6,084 bases of DNA from Clostridia bacterium (GTDB lineage: Bacteria; Bacillota; Clostridia; Lachnospirales; Cellulosilyticaceae): assembly GCA_029256345.1 (NCBI GenBank), contig JAQSYC010000141.1, positions 1 through 6,084 of the forward strand. The letters run 5' to 3'. The position numbers and the translations under genes are program-made. Below the pieces are notes generated by a model, which saw only the letters and a program-made list of their open reading frames with translations, was not told the DNA's origin and searched no databases. This document shows, piece by piece, positions 1-5,267 of this stretch. Numbering within the stretch: the first letter of the stretch is position 1; every line of letters begins with the position of its first letter.

Positions 1-2
1 TT

Positions 3-524
3 GATATACGGGTTTATGATTCTAGAACTATATCTATAGCACAAGGGGTACTTGTTATCAAAGCTTCAGAACTTATTCAAAAAGGTTATGCATTAGAGGG
101 GATTATAGAAGAATTAGATAAAATGAGGGCTAAGCAGCAGACTATGTTTATAGTAGATACACTTAAGTATTTACTCATTGGAGGACGTATAGGACACGTA
201 TCTGCTGCTATAGGAACTCTTTTAAATATAAAACCTATTATTACGATAGGGGATGACGGCAAATACCATACTTTTGCTAAAGTAAGAGGAAGAGCCAGAG
301 CCGCAGCGGTTTTTATCAAAGAAGCTGAAAAAATGACAGTACAAAATCCAGCATACAAAGTATATTTTACCCATGGAGATGGGCAAGAAATGAAGAACAC
401 AATCAAAGAGGAGATAGTAAACCGTCTTGGCAGTCAAAGTGTAGAGGACTGGGGATGGATTAGTCCAGTAGCATGTGTTCATTGCGGACCGGGGTTTGTA
501 GGTATGCTTATTCAAGAAGAATAG
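3..524 (+). CDS. DegV family (FakB-like) fatty-acid-binding protein, 3' part
   Basis: The frame is open from the left edge (first full codon at 3), so the true start and the N-terminal lobe lie outside the window; 173 residues are visible. The internal ATG at 123 is not the start, because family similarity continues upstream of it (VYDSRTISIAQGVLV, then an amphipathic helix ending EELDKM). Visible DegV hallmarks are DTLKYLLIGGRIG, TLLNIKPII, a basic KVRGRARA segment, and a C-terminal HCGPGFVGML close to the usual HxGPGxxG. DegV proteins bind a fatty acid between two lobes; in Firmicutes, FakB members present it to the kinase FakA for phospholipid synthesis. The His of HCGPG is plausibly the carboxylate contact known in FakB (inference). 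The next gene starts 21 bases after the stop, so the two are probably cotranscribed. Family assignment is secure; the lipid ligand is unknown. Confidence 0.92.
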   Translation, partial: DIRVYDSRTISIAQGVLVIKASELIQKGYALEGIIEELDKMRAKQQTMFIVDTLKYLLIGGRIGHVSAAIGTLLNIKPIITIGDDGKYHTFAKVRGRARAAAVFIKEAEKMTVQNPAYKVYFTHGDGQEMKNTIKEEIVNRLGSQSVEDWGWISPVACVHCGPGFVGMLIQEE

Positions 525-545
525 CTTTACTTAGGGGGGCGAAAA

Positions 546-1607
546 ATGGATAGTGAGTTGGTGAAACAAAAAGAACTGGCAATAGAGTATTTAGAGGTAG
601 AGCTTCAGCAGCAGAGAGGGATGCTGTGGCTGCTTGGAGAAATTATGAAGGAAGCTGTTAATATCACTTCATTTAAGCAGCTGATGTCTATTTTGACAGA
701 TATGCTTATGGGTGTAATGGGGGTTACGACTTGTTATCTCATCATAGCCCATGAAGAAGATCACAAAGTTTATTTTAGAAGTGTGGAGCTCAAAAATGAT
801 TTTAGAGAGATAAAAGTAAACCATATGCCACATTTTCTTAAGGATTTAAAAGGCTCTTACACATTTACAGCAGAGGAAATAACGAGTCCTTTGATTGAAA
901 CGATGGAAGTACCCTTATCAAGACTTGCGGTACCTCTCAAAAATTTTAATGATAATACCTCCTTTGGAGCACTTGTACTAGAGCATGAAGAACCTAACTT
1001 TTTTACAGACAATACGATTGTTTTTTTTGAAACGTTGACGATATTTATTTCTATCAATGCTCAGAACTCAAGGCTGCTTCAAAGTGTTTCAAAAGAATCC
1101 CACACAGACCCCTTGACGGGAGCTTATAACAGGAGGCATCTTCAAAAGGCCTTGGATAAGGTATACAAAGCCAAACGTGTCATGACTGTAGCTGTTATAG
1201 ATACAGATAATTTTAAGGCCGTTAATGATTTATTAGGGCATCTAAAAGGGGACACAGTGCTTAAGGCCATTTCGCAGCTGGCCAGAGGTTGTGTAAGGGA
1301 ATATGGGGGAGAGGTAGTGCGGTATGGAGGAGATGAGTTTGTACTACTTATCCCTGTCCCACTAGAAGAAGCCATACATATATTAGAAGAATTCAGACGT
1401 TCCATTTATTATATACAATTAACTTATGACATAGATGTGCCTATTACAGTCACCCTAGGAGCCTGCTCTTATCCGGATATGGTGCCGGATCCACATCAAG
1501 CGGTTAGAGCAGCAGATCATGCACTAATAAGGGGAAAGATGACCGGAAAAAACAGGGTTGTATTGGCGATAGAAGAAGATATAGAAAAGGGCAGGATTGC
1601 AAAATAG
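546..1607 (+). CDS. GAF-like sensor plus GGDEF diguanylate cyclase
   Basis: This 353-residue protein starts at ATG behind a purine-rich AGGGGGG site. Residues 1-35 look helical and possibly coiled. Residues about 36-180 resemble a GAF domain (alternating strands and helices, ending ALVLEHEEPNFFTDNTIVFF). The catalytic domain begins at DPLTGAYNRRHL (D188), followed by VIDTDNFKAVNDLLGH with the metal-binding D219, and an intact RYGGDEF motif with GGDEF at 261-265. The C-terminus has the usual AADHALIRGKMTGKNRVV. The canonical signature supports synthesis of cyclic di-GMP from two GTP. The inhibitory I-site RxxD, expected just before GGDEF, reads EYGG, so feedback inhibition through that site is probably absent. 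No membrane segment or signal peptide is seen, so a soluble sensor is likely. The signal bound by the GAF-like part is unknown. The gene probably shares a transcript with the upstream DegV gene. Confidence 0.93.
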   Translation: MDSELVKQKELAIEYLEVELQQQRGMLWLLGEIMKEAVNITSFKQLMSILTDMLMGVMGVTTCYLIIAHEEDHKVYFRSVELKNDFREIKVNHMPHFLKDLKGSYTFTAEEITSPLIETMEVPLSRLAVPLKNFNDNTSFGALVLEHEEPNFFTDNTIVFFETLTIFISINAQNSRLLQSVSKESHTDPLTGAYNRRHLQKALDKVYKAKRVMTVAVIDTDNFKAVNDLLGHLKGDTVLKAISQLARGCVREYGGEVVRYGGDEFVLLIPVPLEEAIHILEEFRRSIYYIQLTYDIDVPITVTLGACSYPDMVPDPHQAVRAADHALIRGKMTGKNRVVLAIEEDIEKGRIAK

Positions 1608-1700
1608 TATACATAGAGATTGAGATTATACATATCCTAATGGCATAAGAAAACCTACAAGAAATCCGATATATAAAAAGTAGTTTTGAAAATTTATTTG

Positions 1701-1715
1701 TGTCATATAGTGACA
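1701..1715. promoter_or_regulatory. TGTCA-N5-TGACA inverted repeat, possible operator
   Basis: Two 5-base arms separated by TATAG form a perfect inverted repeat of the size bound by dimeric regulators. The T/A-rich flanks are also partly symmetric (ATTTG upstream, CAAAT downstream). It lies about 70 bases upstream of the best promoter candidate. The regulator, if any, is unknown; chance is possible in such AT-rich DNA. Confidence 0.3.
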
Positions 1716-1774
1716 AATCTCTACAGTTGTGATATTTTAAACAATGTACATGTAAAAATCTGTCACTATTTTTT
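1707..1774 (+). terminator. Possible weak intrinsic terminator after the GGDEF gene
   Basis: ATAGTGACA (1707-1715) pairs perfectly with TGTCACTAT (1761-1769), and the second arm runs into six T residues (1769-1774). A 9-base stem followed by a T-run is terminator-like, but the stem is AT-rich and the loop is 45 bases long, with only a small TTTTA/TAAAA inner pairing. It could instead be a pair of operator half-sites. Low confidence. Confidence 0.28.
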
Positions 1775-1789
1775 CAGAAAAAGTATAAG
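1760..1789 (+). promoter_or_regulatory. Candidate sigma-A-like promoter for wecB-atp
   Basis: CTGTCA (1760-1765) matches four of six TTGACA positions. It is followed after 18 bases by TATAAG (1784-1789), five of six of TATAAT. Initiation would then occur some 30-40 bases before the wecB start. The -35 overlaps the downstream TGTCACTAT arm, so a protein binding that repeat would compete with polymerase (inference). Not proven; AT-rich DNA yields many near matches. Confidence 0.33.
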
Positions 1790-1817
1790 CATAATTGAAA
1801 ATAATCTTGAAGAAATC

Positions 1818-1823
1818 AAGGAG
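1818..1823 (+). promoter_or_regulatory. Ribosome binding site of wecB (decides the start)
   Basis: AAGGAG lies 9 bases before ATG at 1833 and 6 bases before an in-frame GTG at 1830. The spacing and the stronger start codon favour ATG at 1833; the alternative adds one residue. Confidence 0.7.
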
Positions 1824-1832
1824 TAACAAGTG

Positions 1833-2987
1833 ATGAATAAAATCAAAGTGATGAGCATATTTGGTACAAGGCCAGAGGCAGTAAAGATGGCGCCTCTTGT
1901 TAAAGCCTTGGAGCAAAATGAAGAGATAGAAAGCGTTGTGTGTGTTACAGCACAGCATAGAGAAATGCTGGACCAGGTGCTTGAGATATTTAAATTAGAT
2001 ACGCAGTATGATCTGGATATTATGACCCAAAGACAGACGCTAACGGGGATTACCGTGAGGGTTTTAAAAGGCCTTGAAGAAGTTTTAGAGAAGGCTAAAC
2101 CAGATATGGTACTTGTTCATGGCGATACGACTACCTCTTTTGTAGCAGCTTTAGCAGCTTTTTATAAACAGATAAAGGTAGGACATGTAGAAGCGGGTCT
2201 TAGGACATACAACCGGTACGAACCTTTTCCAGAAGAGATGAACAGAAAGCTCACTGGTTCTTTGGCCAATCTACATTTTTCACCTACACCGCTGGCTAAA
2301 TCAAATTTGCTGAAGGAATATGTTGAAGAAGAAAGTATTTTTGTAACAGGTAACACTGTTATTGATGCGCTTAAGACAACAGTAGAAGACGCATATAAGT
2401 TCACTGTAGAAGAGCTTAACACCATAGATTACACTAACAAAAAAGTGATTATAATGACAGCACACCGAAGAGAAAACTTAGGAGAGCCCCTTAGAAATAT
2501 TTGTGAGGCAGTGCGGGGTATTGTACTTCAAAATGAAGAGGTAGAAGTTGTTTATGCGGTTCATAAAAACCCTGCTGTCAGAGAAGTGGCAGAAGAGATA
2601 TTAGGTGCAGTACCAAGGGTTCATTTGGTAGAACCTCTTGATATAAAAGATATGCACAACCTGATGAGAAGGTCTTATCTGGTACTTACAGACTCGGGCG
2701 GACTACAGGAGGAGGTGCCTTCTTTGGGCAAACCGGTATTGGTTCTTAGAAATGTGACAGAAAGACCAGAGGGCATTGAAGCGGGTACATTAAAGCTTGC
2801 AGGAGTAGAAAAACAACAGATTTTTGAGCTGACACAAGAGTTACTCCAAAATGAAGCACTCTACAGACAGATGGCACAGGCAAAAAATCCATTTGGTGAC
2901 GGAGAGGCTTCAGAAAGAATTGTTCAGGCTATTCTTTATCATTTTGGCCGCATTAAAGAAAGACCAGAAGACTATTGCTACAGATAA
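1833..2987 (+). CDS. wecB: UDP-N-acetylglucosamine 2-epimerase (non-hydrolysing)
   Basis: The product is a 384-residue cytoplasmic enzyme interconverting UDP-GlcNAc and UDP-ManNAc, the ManNAc donor for wall teichoic acid linkage units and other surface glycans (the Bacillus orthologue is MnaA). Length and motifs are full and typical: FGTRPEAVKMAPLV near the N-terminus, TAQHREMLDQ, VHGDTTTS, GHVEAGLRT, PFPEEMNRKLTG, TAHRREN, and the nucleotide-binding TDSGGLQEE...RPEG segment. D98, E120, E134 and H211 align with the catalytic Asp, Glu, Glu and His of E. coli WecB. The gene ends 36 bases before the first atp-linked gene with no clear terminator, so read-through into the ATP synthase operon is likely. 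An epimerase just upstream of atp genes also occurs in other Firmicutes such as Listeria (from memory). No defect is seen. Confidence 0.96.
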   Translation: MNKIKVMSIFGTRPEAVKMAPLVKALEQNEEIESVVCVTAQHREMLDQVLEIFKLDTQYDLDIMTQRQTLTGITVRVLKGLEEVLEKAKPDMVLVHGDTTTSFVAALAAFYKQIKVGHVEAGLRTYNRYEPFPEEMNRKLTGSLANLHFSPTPLAKSNLLKEYVEEESIFVTGNTVIDALKTTVEDAYKFTVEELNTIDYTNKKVIIMTAHRRENLGEPLRNICEAVRGIVLQNEEVEVVYAVHKNPAVREVAEEILGAVPRVHLVEPLDIKDMHNLMRRSYLVLTDSGGLQEEVPSLGKPVLVLRNVTERPEGIEAGTLKLAGVEKQQIFELTQELLQNEALYRQMAQAKNPFGDGEASERIVQAILYHFGRIKERPEDYCYR

Positions 2988-3003
2988 AAGTAAAACCAGA
3001 TGT

Positions 3004-3015
3004 CTCTTATAAGAG
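3004..3015. promoter_or_regulatory. 12-base perfect palindrome overlapping the atpZ ribosome binding site
   Basis: CTCTTATAAGAG is self-complementary over 12 bases and its right half forms part of the AAGAGG ribosome binding site for the gene starting at 3024. In RNA it could form a four-pair stem with a UAUA loop, extendable by G-U pairs, which would partly mask the site; in DNA it could be an operator. The function is inferred only. Confidence 0.35.
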
Positions 3016-3023
3016 GTGGATAG

Positions 3024-3251
3024 ATGAAAAGAAATAATTGGGCGAGGTCTCTTATGTTGATATCGCAATTAGGTATCTCTATGATAACACCTATTTTATT
3101 GTGTACAGCTATAGGTATATTTTTAGATAATAAGGCCAATAAGGCACCTTTGTTTACAATACTATTTATCATACTAGGTGTGGGTGGTGCTTTTAGGAAT
3201 TTATTTTATATAACAGGCAAAGAGATTAAAAAAGGAGAAAAAGATGAATAA
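3024..3251 (+). CDS. atpZ: AtpZ/AtpI-like small membrane protein of the ATP synthase operon
   Basis: A 75-residue protein with two predicted membrane helices (about residues 9-33 and 41-62) and a lysine-rich cytoplasmic tail (KEIKKGEKDE). Size, topology, the GIFLDNKANKAP loop and position ahead of the atp genes fit the AtpZ/ATPase_gene1 family. Members have been proposed to form a Mg2+/Ca2+ channel with AtpI or to help the c ring assemble; the exact role is not settled. ATG at 3024 follows AAGAGGTGG at good spacing. Its last 8 bases overlap the start of the next gene, suggesting translational coupling. The symbol is assigned by family and position rather than by strong sequence motifs. Confidence 0.82.
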   Translation: MKRNNWARSLMLISQLGISMITPILLCTAIGIFLDNKANKAPLFTILFIILGVGGAFRNLFYITGKEIKKGEKDE

Positions 3252-3612
3252 AAGCTATCTGAGTAAAAACTTTATGCCTATTAGTATGATAGGATTCTCT
3301 TTAATCGTTTATACTATAGGCATCATGGTCGTGGATGATCAAGTGAGTTGGGTCAAAGGTATCTTGTTTGGACTTTTATTCTCTCTCCTTAAGTTTAAAT
3401 TGATGGAAATGGCATTTAATAAAGCCGTTACAATGCCTGAGTCAAAGGCCAAAAACTATGCTACCATGCATTATATCATAAGATATTTTTTAACGGGCAT
3501 CATATTAGTGGTTGCAGCAGTGGAACCCAGTATTAACATATTAGGAACCTTTTTTGGCATTATTTCAATGAAAGCGGGGGCTTATCTGCAACTGTTTTTA
3601 AAAAATAAATGA
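3244..3612 (+). CDS. atpI: ATP synthase subunit I-like protein
   Basis: A 122-residue integral membrane protein with four likely helices (about 11-30, 35-55, 75-93, 98-116) and a basic end (FLKNK). The layout and the position between atpZ and atpB match the ATP synthase I (AtpI) family, known in several bacteria as a chaperone that helps c subunits assemble into the rotor ring. That role is relevant here because the downstream c subunits are unusual. ATG at 3244 overlaps the atpZ stop region by 8 bases, and its AAAGGAG site lies inside atpZ. Sequence conservation in this family is low, so the call leans on topology and context. Confidence 0.82.
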   Translation: MNKSYLSKNFMPISMIGFSLIVYTIGIMVVDDQVSWVKGILFGLLFSLLKFKLMEMAFNKAVTMPESKAKNYATMHYIIRYFLTGIILVVAAVEPSINILGTFFGIISMKAGAYLQLFLKNK

Positions 3613-3671
3613 GGCAACTAGAGCGATAAGCTCATTGCATATATAATTTCGATAGAAAGGGGAGTGAGTAG

Positions 3672-4364
3672 GTGGAGAATTTAGATTTTGGTGTTCAGAC
3701 AGTCATCAAATTATTTGAAGTAAACGGTACAGTACTTGGTATAACAACCACGCATATTAATACCTGGATAATTATGGCATTTCTTATAGTCATAGCACTT
3801 ATTGTAAGGATTAAAATCAAAAATTTTAAAGAAGTTCCAGAAAGCAGATTTCAAAACATTGTTGAAGTAATAGTGGATATTTTTGGGAACTTTACAGCAA
3901 GTACCATGGGTGAAAAAAACAGAAGTTTTTCTTACTTTTATGGACCAGTATTTTTGTTTATCCTTTTCTCCAATCTTTCAGGATTAGTGGGCCTTAGGCC
4001 ACCTACAGCAGATATTGCGACAACACTTGCATTAGCTCTAACAACATTTTTTATGATTCACGGTTATGGGGTAAAAGCAAAAGGACTCGGTTATTTCAAA
4101 GGTTTTTTAGAACCAATGCCACTTTTATTGCCGCTTAACATCATAGGAGAGCTGGCAACACCAATCTCTCTGAGTTTCCGTTTGTTCGGAAACATATTAG
4201 GTGGAACGATTATCATGGGACTTTATTATTCCATGATGCCACTTATACTTAGGATAGGAGTACCGGCTGTATTTCATCTCTATTTTGATGTATTTGCAGG
4301 AGCACTTCAGACCCTTATTTTTGTAATGCTTAGTATGACGTTTGTATCTAGCGCGATGGATTAA
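3672..4364 (+). CDS. atpB: F1Fo ATP synthase subunit a
   Basis: The 230-residue stator subunit provides the ion half-channels beside the c ring. The start is GTG, seven bases after an AAAGGGGAG site. Predicted membrane segments include about 28-47, 88-107, 112-130 and a long hydrophobic C-terminal half. The signature NIIGELATPISLSFRLFGNI is intact, with the essential arginine at R170 (FRLFGN), which releases the ion from the c-subunit carboxylate. The C-terminal FDVFAGALQTLIFVMLSM block is also typical. The gene lies 59 bases after atpI and 21 bases before the first c-subunit gene. Length and motifs are normal, so the membrane channel itself looks functional. Confidence 0.96.
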   Translation: MENLDFGVQTVIKLFEVNGTVLGITTTHINTWIIMAFLIVIALIVRIKIKNFKEVPESRFQNIVEVIVDIFGNFTASTMGEKNRSFSYFYGPVFLFILFSNLSGLVGLRPPTADIATTLALALTTFFMIHGYGVKAKGLGYFKGFLEPMPLLLPLNIIGELATPISLSFRLFGNILGGTIIMGLYYSMMPLILRIGVPAVFHLYFDVFAGALQTLIFVMLSMTFVSSAMD

Positions 4365-4373
4365 TTAGGAAAT

Positions 4374-4381
4374 GAGGTGAT
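4374..4381 (+). promoter_or_regulatory. Ribosome binding site of the double-hairpin subunit c gene
   Basis: GAGGTGAT is an eight-base match to the anti-Shine-Dalgarno consensus AGGAGGTGATC. It places GTG at 4386 at ideal spacing. The in-frame GTG at 4377 lies inside this site and would rely on a weaker AGGA (4367-4370), so 4386 is the preferred start. Confidence 0.65.
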
Positions 4382-4385
4382 AAAA

Positions 4386-4925
4386 GTGTCAAGTATATTT
4401 GATTTGCTTTTTGGATGGATGGGTAAGGTAGACCCTGTAGCATTAGTTTTAGCTTTTTCAGCCATAGGAGCCGGACTTGCAATGATAGCAGGTATAGGCC
4501 CTGGAGTGGGACAAGGTTATGCAGCAGGAAAAGCCGCTGAAGCAGTGGGCAAAAACCCAGAAGGAGGTAAGTCAGCAACTCTTGTTATGCTTTTAGGGGC
4601 AGCAGTGGCTGAGACCTCAGGTATTTTTTCTTTAGTTGTTGCCATTGTTATGTTATTTGCTAATCCACTTGTTACTAAACAAGGAGTAGGCTTGGTGATA
4701 GCCTTTTCAGCAATAGGAGCAGGGCTTTCCATGATAGCAGGCATTGGACCTGGTATAGGACAAGGTTATGCAGCAGGAAAAGCCGCTCAAGCGGTTGGCG
4801 AAAGACCTAAACTTCAGAGTGTTATTGTAAGAACGATGCTGTTGGGGCAGGCTGTTGCACAGACAACAGGAATTTATGCTCTTATCGTTGCATTATTACT
4901 TTTATTTGTTAATATTTTTCAATAA
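4386..4925 (+). CDS. atpE: ATP synthase subunit c1, double hairpin (V-type-like), one carboxylate lost
   Basis: A 179-residue rotor subunit made of two fused c hairpins, about twice the usual 8 kDa length, after a short hydrophobic N-terminal segment. The hairpins are offset by exactly 83 residues. Hairpin 1 has GIGPGVGQG with Q43, then AVAETSG with the ion-binding E76 and T77. Hairpin 2 has GIGPGIGQG with Q126, then AVAQTTG, where the carboxylate is replaced by Q159 (CAG, one base from GAG). The P-x3-Q and E-T pattern is the Na+ ligand set known from Ilyobacter and Acetobacterium c subunits, so Na+ coupling is likely. The polar loops read KNP and ERP instead of the usual RQP/RNP. Duplicated c with one site lost is the c1 type of Acetobacterium woodii, where it joins 8 kDa copies in a hybrid ring. 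GTG at 4386 is preferred; GTG at 4377 would add three residues. Confidence 0.93.
   Translation: MSSIFDLLFGWMGKVDPVALVLAFSAIGAGLAMIAGIGPGVGQGYAAGKAAEAVGKNPEGGKSATLVMLLGAAVAETSGIFSLVVAIVMLFANPLVTKQGVGLVIAFSAIGAGLSMIAGIGPGIGQGYAAGKAAQAVGERPKLQSVIVRTMLLGQAVAQTTGIYALIVALLLLFVNIFQ
4509..4538 (+). repeat. 30-base exact direct repeat, copy 1 (hairpin 1 of c1)
   Basis: This stretch begins GGACAAGGTTATGCAGCAGG and is identical over 30 bases to 4758-4787, 249 bases (83 codons) downstream. It encodes GQGYAAGKAA, including the Na+ ligand Gln. Identity at synonymous positions points to a recent duplication or gene conversion between the hairpins. Confidence 0.9.
4758..4787 (+). repeat. 30-base exact direct repeat, copy 2 (hairpin 2 of c1)
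   Basis: Identical to 4509-4538. Sixteen bases of the same block (AAGGTTATGCAGCAGG) recur at 5035-5050 in the next gene, exactly where that gene is broken. Confidence 0.9.
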
Positions 4926-4966
4926 TTAGACAATGAAATTTTATGATCTTAAGGAGGAAGTAAGTT

Positions 4967-5222
4967 ATGGAAAATCAAATCGATGGAAAAGCGTTAATTT
5001 TAGCATGCTCAGCAATAGGAGCAGGTCTTGCGATAAGGTTATGCAGCAGGTAAAGGAGCAGAGGCGGTAGGTCGTCAGCCAGAAGCACAGTCAGATATTG
5101 TACGTACAATGCTTTTAGGAGCAGCGGTAGCAGAAACAACAGGAATCTATGGGCTTATCGTAGCTATTATTCTTTTGTTTGCTAACCCACTTATTACAAA
5201 ATATATGCAATTATTAGGCTAA
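4967..5222 (+). pseudogene. atpE: ATP synthase subunit c2 (8 kDa type), frameshifted by a ~29-base deletion
   Basis: ATG at 4967 follows a strong AAGGAGG (4951-4957) and encodes MENQIDGKALILACSAIGAG-LA, the first half of a c-subunit helix. It then reads IRLCSR and stops at 5051-5053 after 28 residues. From 5037, in the +1 frame, the rest is perfectly conserved: GYAAGKGAEAVGRQPEAQ, then MLLGAAVAETTGIYGL with the ion-binding Glu, ending at TAA 5220-5222. Compared with the neighbouring c1 hairpins, about 29 bases are missing between 5034 and 5035, encoding roughly MIAGIGPGIGQ and including the Na+ ligand Gln. A restored protein would have about 94 residues and be a canonical Na+-type subunit c. 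The downstream frame has no start near a ribosome site until ATG 5109, which would give only helix 2. Conservation on both sides of the break means the lesion is very recent or a sequence/assembly error. Confidence 0.88.
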
Positions 5223-5267
5223 TAAGAAAAGACGGCATTACTCGCATAGAAAGGAGGGCGCTTCCCT

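Larger units (their letters stand above)
1608..1832. other. Gene-free intergenic region with inverted repeats
   Basis: About 225 bases, very AT-rich, with no credible coding frame on either strand. It contains a TGTCA-N5-TGACA inverted repeat (1701-1715), a distal matching arm TGTCACTAT (1761-1769) followed by a T-run, an 8-base palindrome TACATGTA (1747-1754), and a possible promoter. It is the only large gap in the window and the natural boundary between the DegV/GGDEF unit and the wecB-atp unit. Confidence 0.6.

Noticed and set aside
222..515. Reverse-strand open frames opposite the DegV, GGDEF, wecB, c1 and atpF genes
   Set aside because: All lie opposite strongly supported genes, lack family motifs and good ribosome sites, and have compositions expected from antisense shadows.
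1737..1958. Small reverse-strand frame across the wecB promoter region
   Set aside because: It has no recognisable domain or ribosome site and overlaps the start of wecB; its hydrophobic, Phe/Tyr-rich content reflects AT-rich DNA.
3621..3633. GAGC-GATAA-GCTC mini-hairpin and nearby TATAAT (3642-3647) as a terminator/promoter before atpB
   Set aside because: The stem is only four pairs with no T-run, and no -35 match lies at proper spacing from the TATAAT. The spacer is more simply read as an intra-operon gap.
4377..4385. GTG at 4377 as the start of c1
   Set aside because: It sits inside an eight-base match to the anti-Shine-Dalgarno consensus that ideally serves GTG 4386, so it is more likely part of the ribosome site. 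The three extra residues would not change the call.
5037..5053. Programmed +1 frameshift rescuing c2 at the AGG-TAA slip point
   Set aside because: A +1 shift here would join the two frames, but the product would still lack the MIAGIGPGIGQ segment, including a Na+ ligand and half of helix 1. Recoding cannot restore a working subunit c, so a deletion or sequence error explains the data better.
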